DNA of 64,000 nt from Medicago truncatula (Eukaryota; Streptophyta; Magnoliopsida; Fabales; Fabaceae), in NCBI RefSeq assembly GCF_003473485.1, contig NC_053049.1, positions 7,812,001 through 7,876,000 on the forward strand. The letters run 5' to 3'. The position numbers were made by a program, and so were the translations under genes. Numbering within the stretch: position 1 is the stretch's first letter; each line of letters begins with the position of its first letter. The notes under the pieces were generated by a model. It made no database searches and was not told where the DNA came from. It worked only from the letters and a program-made list of their open reading frames with translations. Shown here piece by piece: positions 36,281-48,505 of the stretch.

Positions 36281-37574
36281 AAAGAAAAAATGTTACACTA
36301 AAGTTTTTTTTGACAAAAACAAAACGATATTCATTCATTCAAATCAATAGAGTACATCAGATACAAACATCGCTAAAAACGTAAAGGGTGAATCTGCGAA
36401 CAAACTCACAGCACCCAAGTTAATAGGATACAACGGCAAAATGCCTACAAATAATATGATAAAACCTAAGTCACCGAAATACCCATGCTTCCGGATCTGC
36501 AACGCTGACGTCCAAATTATTGCTTGAATTTGTAATTGATTAATGTAGATCTTTCAATATGAACTGAACAAACACCGCGACAAGACGTGAAATCAAACGC
36601 CGCACAAGACGACGAACAACACAACGCCGCACTTAGATGACGAAATCACAAAAAACACAAAAGAAAAACTTGATAGATGTGAAAACCACTTATTTAGATT
36701 GAAAGAAAAGAGGGAAAAAAGATGTAGAGGGGTGATTATAGATCAAAAATGACCTAAAACCACTCATCATCGATGAACGAATGAGAAAGAAAATTTAGAA
36801 AGAAGTTGAAGTTTCTCTCACTAAAACAAGGAAAATACTATTTATTAAAGATAATTTTTTACACACGATATTAATACCTCATAATTCATATTCTCTTTAT
36901 ATAAAAAATTTAATTATTTGATCCGTTAAAAAATAACAAAATTATATAAAAAAGAAGTAGCTTATGTGAAAGTTTTATTTTTTTTAAAATAAAAATAAAA
37001 TACACAAGAAAGTTAATAAACCCTTTATCTTTTTCCGTTTATATTGATACATTTGATGTTGTTATCGTGCAGTTAGTTTTTTGTTCAAGTTATGGTGGTG
37101 GTTAAGTTTGATGGAAATATCAAAGAATCGAATCACCTTCCCAAACAGTGTTATATAATAATCATTCAATTTCATGACATAAAGTATTTCATTCTCACTC
37201 TTTAATTACGTTATTGTCATTCAGGTATATAGAATAGACCCTTACATTTATTGGACGTAATGGACATTTTGATAATTTCATAAAGAAGAATGTGATTAGG
37301 CTGCGGTCAACATTTTGTGCATTCATTGATCAAAAATTCAAAAGTGTTAGGAAATTATTCTTTCTAAGCAGAAAATGACGGTGATGCGATAATTATTGAT
37401 TAACTTAAACGGAGAGTTTTAGAAGGAAAGATATAGTCGCTTATTTAATATTATCTCTTGTTAACATGTGTTTCTGATGTGTTTTAATCAATGATTTTAT
37501 ATGAAGAAGTTATTTTATAAAAAGGTAATTTGGTATAACGGCAAACATTGATTTCTGAGAAAGGTAATCTTATA

Positions 37575-37850
37575 CTGGCTCTGTCTCATATGACGTTTTG
37601 ACCATTTCACACGTATTAAGAAATGTAATTAATATTGTGTGGGGAAGATAAATTATGAGTTGTTTTACAAAATTATCCCTAATAAATGGTATGGAAAAGA
37701 TAAATGAAATAATTAAAAGAAAAGAAAGTAATTAATAGTTAAGGATATAATAGAAAAAGTAACATTAATATTTCATTGGTATTGTAAAGCGACATATAAT
37801 TTGGGACAATTTTTTTTTCCAAAGCGACATACAATTTAGGACGGAGGGAG
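37575..37850. mobile_element. Stowaway-type MITE (276 bp)
   Basis: The right end GGACGGAGGGAG and the left end CTGGCTCTGTCTCATATG are inverted copies with some mutations. Inner matches (TATGACG against CGACATA) extend them. TA flanks both sides (37573-37574 and 37851-37852). Confidence 0.75.
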
Positions 37851-40600
37851 TATAACTTATTGTCGGATATTAAACGTTAATGCTTTTTTTAGTCGGTTTT
37901 CAAACATTGATTCAACATGTTGTTGAAGTGTAGTTTACTTTGCTAAATCTAACTCTTAGTTGAAATTATGAAACATTGAAATTGGATAATGATCTTAATA
38001 ATAAATAAATTGATGTCATTATTTTTTTACCCATACATTTACTTAATACATGTAATTTTTTTACGCATGTCAAATGATAAATGTCACCCAAATCTGATAA
38101 ATAGGCGATTGAGCAATCAACGAGAAAGTCACTAAGTTGAATGAAAGATGGGCAATGTTAGAGCAGCTGAGCGAGTGAGCTCATTCTTTCTCAAAGTCAC
38201 TAGTCCAAAAGGTGGGTCGTCAGAGACATAAAACTAAGTCACAAGCGTGATGGGAATGGACAATGAAGCATTACCCGCGATCTTTGCTCTTAGTGTCAAT
38301 AATTGTTTCGAGAAATGAGGGAAGAAACATATTGTAGTGGAGCTGCACATAAAAGGAACTTATCAACGGATCATGCTGGAGTTAAGAATTTGAAGCCAAA
38401 ACATGGGGTGTTATGATCCCACTACCAAGGGAGTTATCACGCAACACCCTAAAAAATTATTCAAATAGGGGTTACGTATTGTAGCCTTGTAGGTCATGTT
38501 GTTTGACTAATATGCAATAGTAACATTATAAATACTTTGTTCATACATTATAATTAACACATACAATAAACAAGCTTATTTTTGCAAATTTATGTATTTT
38601 TTAATGTTGCTCGAAACTCTAAGCAATTGTATCTAACACTCTACTTAAAATCATGCTCTAAATGTCTCACCTCACATATCCTTTGGAACAATGGACGTAG
38701 GTTGCCCTGGTGTAGGTTATTGAGGATGAAGCTGATCCAACATCATTTTGGTCATTAGACTTCAGATCTAAAATTCACACCTTAGGTCTAAAGTATCACA
38801 TTTGAAGGAAAAAAAATATTGAAATACGATTTTAACACATCATTATTTAACGGATTTAAGACCTTCGAAAAATCGCTTAAAATATATCTTTTTCAAATAG
38901 TATTTTTTAACAATTCGAACAGAAATAGCCCGCCAAATATTACAAATTATCGTATAGTAATTTGTTGAACATCATAAGCCAAGTGTAAATTATTGTCCAG
39001 GGCATCTCCAAGATCAGACGTGCATACAATTCTTTAACACATGTAGTCTAGCATAAATTCATCACATGTGATTCAATGAACAACAAAATTCCTCACACGT
39101 GAACCAACCAATTGGCCCTTTATTCAAATTTTGGATGAAGTAGCACCTTTAATCGAAAGGCAAATTCTATGGTACATTCAAAAATCTGAGTGTACCGGTA
39201 CATCAAATCATCAAATTCATATTGAAACGAGTTGTTTTTTCGAAGAAAAAGAATTGTTTTCTATCATTAACAATTACAATAATTAGATCTTAGTTACCGA
39301 AAGTGTCGACGAAATAAAATTTACATTTTTTGAATTTTTGTTACATATAATAAAGAATATTTATTATTTTTTATGAGAAAATGTTAAAAATTTAATATGA
39401 TTCTTATAAACAATGAAATGATGTTTATTCTTATAAAACGATGTCTTATAAAATATAAATATTGATAAATAACTCTTTATTTTATAAAATAATCGTTAAA
39501 TTGTAAATATTTGAAGCAGGAGTACCGATACACCTCAATTTGAAGATGTTACGTATACATACACACATTTTTTTTTAAAGATTTTTTTTTAAAGAATGCT
39601 ACGTATACACTTATCGTGCTGAGAGGAATAGTTGAATTGAATTTGAACGTAATATTTGCAAAAGATTACACGTTGAACTCGGGAAGAAAAAAAATATTTT
39701 TGAAGCTTAAATAAGTTTTTAAACGAGTATTGTAAGTGGACGGTGGGAATAGTCCTCTCGATTTAGTCGATCATTGGATTGAATATCAAGTTTTCAAACA
39801 AAAAATTGTTACTAGAAAAATTTCAAATTTCATTTTTAGTCTCTCTAGAATTCTACAGTTAGTTTTGGTCCCGAAAATATTTTCTATCATGATTTTTGGT
39901 CTCTATTTTTAATTAAAGTCATATGTAACCTTCAAAATATTGATTTTTTTTTCAAGTAATTTTTAGTACATTATAAATATATATATTGCAAAAGTTAAAT
40001 TTTTTTAACAAGGAATGCATCAAATATGAATTTATAATTTTCAGCGCTTAAAAATTCTAAATTTTTGTGAGAGATTTGTAAAATAGAATAAATCAAAAGA
40101 AACATGATTCCAAAAACGTAAAAGGATAGTAGAAATTATTAATGAAATTCATACTCTATGTGAAAATGAGTACCCGACTACAAGAGTACTTGATATATTC
40201 ACCTATATGAATGTGGAGGTGAGGGGGCCCTGCCTATGAAATTAAGGTAAAATTTCTACAAAGTTCATTTTTATCGGGAGGCAAGACCTTTAAAGCACGG
40301 TCTATTTTAAGAATACATCTAAGAAAATGTTGTTTGTGCTTTAATGTGAGAGATAAAATTTAAGACTACGAATCACTTTAGTAAATATAAATCATACTCA
40401 TTATACAATAATTCAGGTTGGAAGACACCTTTGTTTATGTACGGTCTTAAAGAAAATTTTAGCTATTTTTAATGTTAAGTTGGGTATTGTTGGAACTATC
40501 GAGTACACTATTGTGTGACTTAAAGAAATGAGGGCAGACCTATCTATGGAAGATTTCACACAATACTAGTGTATATATAATGAATGTATGATACTTGAGA

Positions 40601-40618
40601 TGTGCCCCTAGGGGCACA
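40601..40618. repeat. Perfect 18-bp palindrome
   Basis: TGTGCCCCTAGGGGCACA, self-complementary over its full length in AT-rich DNA. May be the end-to-end junction or terminus of a degraded MITE. Confidence 0.8.
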
Positions 40619-41013
40619 CATTTTAGTAGAAGTGAGATGACAAAATCAATATGATCGCCATACACGTCTGTGTGCTGCCGTCATCTGGCTGGGCTCGACT
40701 GAACGTGGACTTTGTGATGTATTATTTTTAAGAAACCAAAACCTTAAATTATTATTTAGACAATGCCATATAACATCTTATTAAGAGCGACTTAACAAAT
40801 GACTCATCCTAATAATCTCATCAATAAATGAAACGTGTTTAAATGATTTTAACTCTGATTCTAGCAATTACATTAAACCTTGAATATCAATGATAGATTA
40901 ACTGAAAAACCAAAAAGTAAGTTAGAGATAAACACACTTGAAAATCCACAGCAATTTCATCAAAATTATAACAGTAAATTAAAAGGAGTTATACATAAAT
41001 GCCCAAAAAAATA

Positions 41014-41301
41014 CTCCCTCCGTCCATTTTTATAGAGTAGTTTACGAAAAGTTTTATCTCTAAATGTAAGATCATATACAAATTCCTATATGCATCGATT
41101 ACTCTTTTATTCAAATATATCCCTTATTAATACTATTAATTTGTACTCCTATTAGTATGTGATAAATTAACATTAAAATATATTTAATTAAGAGTAATAT
41201 AGTAATAATCACACGTATTTGAGACAACTTTATTATTCCAACAATTTTTCTTAATACCTGGGACTTTTGTAATTCACTCATATCAAAATGGATGGAGGGA
41301 G
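41014..41301. mobile_element. Stowaway-type MITE (288 bp)
   Basis: Ends CTCCCTCCGTCCATTTT and AAAATGGATGGAGGGAG are near-perfect inverted copies, flanked by TA (41012-41013 and 41302-41303). Well preserved. Confidence 0.92.
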
Positions 41302-42013
41302 TAATATAGATCGCATGATTCATTCATAACAATTCTATCAAAAAATTACTAAAATCAATGTACCTCAAAATAAGTGATGCATAACATTTTCAAAATAAAA
41401 AGTTTTTTTTTTGTGAATGGAAAAAAAAAATTTTTTTTTTGAAGGAGGAAAAAAAAAAAGTTATCTCATAGTTCCAAATTAAATTGAATTAAATTTTAGA
41501 TGGTTCCAAGTCCCATGGTTTCAAATTACTGGTATATATTTTGGTTGTTCAATATAAATTCCACAACCTTAATGTTTACGTCTGGATTACACGTAGGTCT
41601 TGTGCAAGTGTAATAAGGTCCTTGGTACATGGCTGTAAACTTATATCTATGGTTAAAATTTGTCACCGAATGTTCTTTTTTTGAGGTAAAAGTCTGAAAG
41701 ACAATAATTTTACTGTCAATTATGCTCCATAGATAAATGTCTATTTGTCTGTAGATAAATGTTATGTTTGAACCGTTACTTATATATTTTATTACAACAT
41801 AGCTGTCTCTCGCTATAAGTGGTGTTACATTTTATTTTTTCAATTATTTTTAAAGGAAAAATTGTCAAGATTATAACGGAGCCTTCGAACTGTCGTTGAC
41901 AGCCCTGCATAAGAATCACATAGATGGACTGAACTATCTATATGGTCCTATGGACAAAAATGCATTTTGATGTTACAAGAGGGCGAGGAGGTCGCTAAGA
42001 TCAATATCAAATA

Positions 42014-43223
42014 GGCTTAAATGTGTGTTTAGTCTCTGCACTTTCGCTCACTTTTGGCATTGGTCCCTACGTTTTTTTTTGTTTGGCATTGGTCCCTGCA
42101 CTTTCTAAAACTTTTGGCTTTAGTCCTTCCGTTTAAAAAAAAAAAACTAACGGTGTGCCACGTGGCCCAATCATGACACGCCACGTGGCACACTAAAAAA
42201 CAAAAAAAAAATCAATTTTTAATTATTATTTTTTTACTTAAAAATATCATTAGTCCCTACACTTTCAGCATTTTTTGATATTAGTCCTTGCACTTTGGTA
42301 TTAGTCCTTGAACTTTTTTTTTTTTTTAAATACTTTCAATGAAATTATTATGTTTTAATTATTGTTTTGTTCATTATTTTTATTGAGAATAATCATAAAA
42401 AAATAAAATAAAAAAATCTTTGTTAAAAAAAATTAAGTAATAATTGTATAACATTGCAAATGGAAATTGTATCGTATTAACACCGTAACAATAGATAAAA
42501 ATCAATAAAGAAAATGAAAATTAAATTGCACTTTGGCAATATAGGCCTATAATTCAAAGTTACAGGCAACATAGGCCTATAATTGTATAACATGTAATAC
42601 AAGAGAAGGACTAAAGCCAAAAGTGAAGGCCTATATTGCCAAAATTATACAATTATAGGTCTATGTTGCGTGTGACTTTGAATTATAGGCCTATATTGCC
42701 AAAGTGCAATTTAATTTCCATCTTCTTTGTTGATTTTTATCTATTGTTACGGTGTTAATACGATACAATTTCCATTTGCAATGTTATACAATTATTACTT
42801 AATTTTTTTTAACAAAGATTTTTATTTTTTATTTTTTTATGATTATTCTCATAAAAATAATGAACAAAACAATAATTAAAACATAATAACTTCATTGAAA
42901 GTATTTTTAAAAAAAAGAAAAAAGTTCAAGGACTAATATCAAAGTGCGCTAATATTTAAAAATGCTGAAAGTGTAGGGACTAATGATATTTTTAAGTAAA
43001 AAAATAATGAATAAAATAATAATTAAAAATTGATTTTTTTTGTTTTTTAGTGTGCCACGTGGCACACCGTTAGTTTTGATTTTTTTTTTTTTAACGGAAA
43101 GTTAACGGAAGGACTAAAGCCAAAAGTTTTAGAAAGTGCAAGGATCAATGCCAAACAAAAAAAAGTGTAGGGACCAATGTCAAAACTGGGCGAAAGTGCA
43201 GGGACTAAACACACATTTAAGCC
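42014..43223. mobile_element. Palindromic Mutator-like (foldback) element, 1210 bp
   Basis: Starts GGCTTAAATGTGTGTTTAG and ends with its complement. The two arms, each about 600 bp, are inverted copies almost to the centre near 42615. The 9-bp direct repeat TATCAAATA flanks it exactly (42005-42013 and 43224-43232), the length expected for Mutator-like insertion. No transposase is present. The left arm has an extra inner segment with two GCCACGTGGC motifs; the right arm has one. RNA through it would fold into one long hairpin. Confidence 0.88.
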
Positions 43224-43232
43224 TATCAAATA

Positions 43233-46147
43233 TAGCTTAGTCGTATTATTATTTTTTTGTCTATAGACAAGGTGCCATGCACCACTGAAATTAACACACG
43301 ATTGTAACTAGGTCTTATATACCTCTTAATTGATTCTTGATCTAATCCAACACCTAAAAAAACAAATTTTTCAGAAGATACATGCTTTTTCATTTGTGGT
43401 TATCTCGAACTTACTTTTTGATAGTACATAAACAAAGGTATGTTCAACCTAAAAATCAAGCATTGACCAGGAGCATTTTTCTAGAATGCTTGATTTCCAT
43501 TTTCCAATTCCATATTAAGATTTCTCTTCACCTTGAGTCGATTTTAAGATATTTTTAATTTTTCACCCAGTTAGATGAACAAGTAATATATAAGCATGTT
43601 TTGAAAGTCAAATAATTATTAATATCTACAGTTTGAAGCACACATCTTAGCTTTGGTCCCTAAATTCAAAATAAGAGATTGAAATGCATTATTTAGATTT
43701 TAAGGGAAAATGACACTAGATTCATTCGGGCAAAAATGGATCGACAGTTCCTTCATTGACCGACTTAAATTCGGCTAAGGTTAAGCATAATAAACAACCT
43801 TCAACTAAAAGTTGATTATGCTTAACCTTAAGTTGTTTGATCTGTGATCTATTATGTTGTATTATTATGTTTTTTTAGAGGATGTTGTATTACTATGTTG
43901 TATCATTAGATTGTTGGATTTAAGTTTAATGTATGTTCTTATTGTTGTTGTAGAATTTTATTTAATTTATGAAAGCTTATGAAAATGTTAGGCATTGAAG
44001 TTGGGAGCTTCTACGGTGCGGTCATGAAACTGACTTTTTTGAAAAAGTTAATTTTGATCTTAATATTTGATTCATTTTTAAATTGTTGATTACTGATTAA
44101 TGATCAATAGTAATTCATCTAGTAATGCTTGCAACATTTTAGACTTACATGTACTATTTTATCGTTGGAATCTTTAACATGCAACCAGAGTTGATGATAT
44201 TATGTGATAATCTTAAGTGTTACACGTTGTGGGGTGTTACGCTTATAACAAAGTAAGATAAAACTAGATTGAGTGTAGTCTTGTTAATCTGATGAATTGA
44301 TGATATTATGAGGACCGAACTTTTGATGCCATTGTACAAACGGTGGAGTGTTATTTTTGATGTTATAGTGTTAACTTCACAAAAAAAGTCATTCTCATGA
44401 CTTCACCATAGAATTTTTCATTGAAGTTTTCTACATTGTATAATGATTTACTAGTTTCTTTGAGAAAACTCAAAAGAATAGGGATAACATGTTTTGTACT
44501 CTACCTAATAAGATGTGCAAATTCTCACATTGAATTCTTTCACATAAGGAGAACCGTGACAAAAGGGAATGTGTTCCAAGACGTTTTGAACTTGATCATG
44601 CATCTCTATCAATTGAAACATCTCAGTTTACATAGTAGTAATACACTTTAATGCCAGCATTTTCATAAACTTATATGAATTGAATGAAATTATACAACAC
44701 AATAATACAATATCCTTAAAGAGAATGACATGGTAGGTTTCCTTAATTGTGTTTATGTACTATAATTGTCCGATTTAAACAAAGATGAAATAAAACTATA
44801 AATTATCACCTATCGTTTTCTATTGTCTTACAACAAATGGAAAGAGGTTAGTTTGTGTTTTGGAGAAGTGTGGGAGGTGTTGTTGCTACTCTGATGCAAG
44901 CTAGAATGCAAAGACACTTAACTGCTTTTATGAGCATTTTCGTATTTTCGAGGTGTTAGAGAACAATTTTTGAAGTGAAAAAAACAATTTTTTTCTCCTA
45001 ATCCTAAAAAGGGCTGAGCCCAGTGGGCTAAGGAAGCAACAAACCCTTGCTGAGACACTCTGTATGAAAGGATTAGTATAACTTAGTGGTGTTTCTTTTT
45101 CCACCCTACTGGTTTTTCACGCACCATACGGACTTCGGATTTTATAATCAGAACAACTTTAAACACCATCAAAATCCTCCAAAATATGTTAAAACACTTT
45201 CAAAACCTTCTATTATTTTTTTTGGGATTTTATAATTTAAATGAGACATGAGAGAAGAAAGAAGGGCGAAAAAGAAACAGCCTAATTTAGTTCTATGACT
45301 ACATCATCAATTGGCCTTTTTTATCTCTCACTGATGTGATGTCGAGGAGATTATTCTACATGCCATTTTGCTTCTGGTTTGACTTATCCTTCTTCCTTAA
45401 TACAGGTTAACAACCTTCATCATTGAAAGATTTATGTAAATCACCATGACCAATACACTCAGCAAAGGTAACCACTGATCAACCAATGTGGTGCATATGA
45501 TAATCATCACCAGACCCTGTTATTCCCTGTTATTCTGTGGCAATTTTTTGGTCATATATGAATCAACTCCAGCCAGAATCCAATGCCTTACTTTTGACTC
45601 TAAGTGATGTACCATGTTAACTATTTTATTCAGTGAAGACCATTAATCCCATCAGAGCACAAGTAAAAACATAAGCATAATTCATTCACTTAACTCAATT
45701 ATATGCAGAGCTGATTGATTCAGTACACTTTGAACATTTAACTATAATACTGGTATATCATATGACATGATGATTGACCATATTCAAACATTAATGACAT
45801 TCTAGTGTTTTAAGAAAGTCATTAAACTTTCATAACAGTAACTAAATTAATGCTACAATATGTACATTGCATCAAACTAACTAGAGCCTATCAACAAAGA
45901 TATGATCCTTAACACTGATAATAACAATTGAGAATGGTGTTACACATTACAAATAACACATCTGCTACATTGATACATTAAATTATTTAGTACAACATAC
46001 TCCTCATTTTTTTTTTTAATTATTCCCTTTGGCAACAACGCCCCTCTAAGTTAACTACAACAATTAATGCACAAATCTTAATCCATAATAACTAAACACA
46101 TACACACAGAATTGAAATTTGAATATAACCTTAAACCTAAACATCAC
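43233..46147. other. Intergenic, no supported gene
   Basis: AT-rich sequence. An open stretch at 44421-44651 has no recognisable features. The part just above 46147 should be the 3' UTR of the trihelix gene. Confidence 0.45.
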
Positions 46148-47263
46148 TCACTCACTGTCACTGTTGTTGTTATGGTTGCTATTGTTGTTGTTGCTGCTTA
46201 CATTGTTGTTGTTTTGATGATTACTTGTGTTTCCATTAACATTAACACTTTTTCTTCCAAGTTTCAACTGTGAAATCTCTACCTGAGTTTTCATGAAAAA
46301 CTGCATTCTCTGCAACTCCAAATCCTTAGCAAACTTCATCCTCTGCTTCTCCATCTCCACCACCTGCTGCAACTTCGATGTCTCCGCTTGTTCATAAGCT
46401 TCACCAAATTTCACAATCGCCTGAGTCAATTCCCTCACCGCACTTCCCCAACCTCTTCCCTTTGAATTCGAATTCATCACTTTCGCTCTCTTCCTCTCCG
46501 GTGGTGGTAAACTGTCGCTTGACACCGGTGACAACGCTTCTTTTTCAGATGAATTATCAGAAGAATTCAGCTCCGAAACTCGTGGTCTGAGCTGAATCTT
46601 CTGATAATTCAACTGAGCTTGTTGAATATTTTTCTTCTGAGAATTAACCTGATTCGCGCCTCTAGCTCCATAGGCGCGAATACCAACAGGAATTCCTAAC
46701 GGAACTTTATGTTGTGGCAAATTACTGTTTCCGGTATGACTAGTACCGGAAACACCACTGATCTTGGCGGTTGGACCAATTAACTGATCTAACCGATCAT
46801 AAAACCGCCAAGTGCTGGTTGTAACACCGCCGGAGCCACCTCCGGCACCGATCTTAGCTTTCTCGGATTTATACTTCTTCTTAACCGTATCAATCCGATT
46901 CTTACACTGTACATCAGTTTTCGGAGCTTTCAAATAATCACCTCTTCCATTCACAATCTCCGCTACCTCTTTCCAATGCTTCTGCTTCAAATTCCCTCTG
47001 CTCAATTCCAAATACCTCTCTCCCCACGCTTCAATCAACACCGCCGTCGCTGCTTCGCTCCAACAATCCTCCCTCCCTCCACCGTTGCTTCCACGTGTCG
47101 TCGTATTCTGAATCGGAAGAGCTAATGCATAGCTGTTCGCCGCCGGTGCCGCGACCGTCACCGAAATACTACCGATCGCTCCCGAAGACGACACCGGAGA
47201 TGGAGAACCACTCGCCGGAGATGGATTCGAGTGGATCGAGTGGATCTCGTCGTCGTCATCCAT
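46148..47263 (-). CDS. Trihelix transcription factor, SIP1 clade (ASIL-like), 371 aa
   Basis: A single uninterrupted exon. The ATG at 47263 was chosen; two more in-frame codons upstream lack an ATG. An S/P-rich N-terminus is followed by the trihelix (Myb/SANT-like) domain at about 66-165. Landmarks are W68 (DCWSEAAT), W97 (KQKHWKEVA), CKNRIDTVKKKYKSEK from C120, and W152-F154. The third helix carries Ile in place of the Trp found in other trihelix clades, which is typical of the SIP1 group. Then come a basic PERKRAKV nuclear-localisation-like motif and a C-terminal amphipathic helix (QQVVEMEKQRMKFAKDLELQ) for dimerisation, ending in an Asn/Ser-rich tail. Arabidopsis relatives ASIL1/ASIL2 repress embryo genes through GT-element binding; the same role here is inference. 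Intronless structure also fits that group. Confidence 0.93.
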   Translation of the reverse strand: MDDDDEIHSIHSNPSPASGSPSPVSSSGAIGSISVTVAAPAANSYALALPIQNTTTRGSNGGGREDCWSEAATAVLIEAWGERYLELSRGNLKQKHWKEVAEIVNGRGDYLKAPKTDVQCKNRIDTVKKKYKSEKAKIGAGGGSGGVTTSTWRFYDRLDQLIGPTAKISGVSGTSHTGNSNLPQHKVPLGIPVGIRAYGARGANQVNSQKKNIQQAQLNYQKIQLRPRVSELNSSDNSSEKEALSPVSSDSLPPPERKRAKVMNSNSKGRGWGSAVRELTQAIVKFGEAYEQAETSKLQQVVEMEKQRMKFAKDLELQRMQFFMKTQVEISQLKLGRKSVNVNGNTSNHQNNNNVSSNNNNSNHNNNSDSE

Positions 47264-48432
47264 AGCCACTCACCGCCGAGAGGAGAGAGAAAATTGTTAG
47301 AGAGAGAAAGTAGTTATAGAGAGAGAAAGAAATAAGGTAGGGTTTTTATTTATTAAATTATTTAATTTTTTTGCCGGCGAGAATCATTATACCGATTACC
47401 GACGCCTTTTCGTGGTTGGTTTTGGTTTATTAATTTTTTGTTTTTAATTTTTGGAAATTGGTAATGTTTTTGACGGAAGAGGGTGAGTTGACGGTGACCG
47501 TCGACACGTGGAAGAAGATAAAAGAAGTAGGGTGACGTGGTGGAGTTTGATTGGTTTGGTATGAAAACTCCGTCACCGGCCTGGTTTTCACGATAATCTC
47601 TACGTTAGTCACGTTTCATTTTCCGAATTACCCATCAAATCTGTGTTTGTTTTCTCCGGCGATATTCCCAATTTACCCTCCTCATTTTTCATCGTCTAAG
47701 AAATTAGAATATATGCTTTGGTTCTTAAATTGTATAAAAAATCGATTATTCTGAGAGATTTTGTAGAGTGGAAAACATTTCGTGTGTTTTAAAGATATTG
47801 GAAATTAATCTTACCTGTTGTTACTTGTTATTCATTAAAATTGAATTTTTTGTTTTTTAAGGGAGGAGGGCAATATAGGAAAATGAATTGTAAGTTTGTC
47901 CAAAGTATGTAGCAGTATGGTGGTGTTTGTACTTTGTATTTTAGTTTTTTTTCACGTTTCCATCTCAAATCTTAAAAGGGGCATGGACTCATATAAATAT
48001 AAATACCTCTTTTATTTTATGTTGGCATTAATTTTTTTAGTTTTTACCTCTTCTATTACTGATGATTAGGTTTTGGTGGCACTAATCACAATCTTAGTTT
48101 TGGTAGTGTCCTTTGTTCACTTAACTCTATTGAAGTTGCCTGAAAACACGAAAGCACATTGAGATGTTGCAACACACAGCCATGAAGGACATGAATTGGT
48201 GCTATTGAATCTAAAGCAAGGAATGATTTGAACAAAATTGAGAAAGTTGTTCATGGATTTGTAAAGAGCCAAAGAGGATTAAGGTTTAGTGATGGCGAGA
48301 AATACTAAATCTATGAAAGACAAGGACATGTCTGCAAATAATGTTTAAAGGGTCCACCTTAAAATTTGGTTCCAAATTAAATTGTTACATTTTTAATAAT
48401 CACAAGTTCCACACACAAGAAAAAGGTGAAAA
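47264..48432. other. Promoter side of the trihelix gene, no other gene seen
   Basis: The first 80 bp are GAGAGA-rich (5' leader-like). ACACGTGG near 47503 is a G-box/ABRE-like motif about 240 bp above the start. The remainder is AT-rich without recognisable coding. Confidence 0.45.
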
Positions 48433-48505
48433 TGGAGATGCGGGGTATCGAACCCCGTACCTCTCGCATGCAAAGCGAGCGCTCTACCATGTGAGCTACA
48501 TCCCC
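48433..48505 (-). tRNA. tRNA-Ala (UGC)
   Basis: A 73-nt minus-strand cloverleaf. Acceptor GGGGATG pairs with CATCTCC (one G-U), followed by discriminator A. The D arm is of the AGCTCACATGGTAGAGC type, the anticodon stem CTCGC/GCGAG holds loop TTTGCAT (anticodon TGC), and the T arm is CGGGG-TTCGATA-CCCCG. No intron; CCA is not encoded. TTTT follows at once on the minus strand (48432-48429), a Pol III stop. Internal A and B boxes are intact, so it is probably functional. Confidence 0.96.

Larger units (their letters stand above)
35143..42013. other. Gene-poor, repeat-rich intergenic region
   Basis: No frame with a recognisable domain. Contains a MITE end near 35615, a SINE-like piece at 36180-36280, a poly-T-led stretch from about 36306 (ACAAAAACAAAACGATATTC) resembling the 3' tail of an inverted LINE, two Stowaway MITEs and an 18-bp palindrome at 40601. 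Confidence 0.5.

Noticed and set aside
41111-41323. 70-codon minus-strand frame
   Set aside because: Lies almost wholly within the Stowaway MITE at 41014-41301, which does not code for protein.
42540-42720. Possible CRISPR-like spaced repeats (ATAGGCCTATAATT motif repeated)
   Set aside because: The copies are inverted parts of the palindrome centre in a plant nuclear genome; there is no regular spacing or spacer structure.
43047-43229. 60-codon minus-strand frame
   Set aside because: Entirely within the right arm of the palindromic MULE; no transposase similarity.
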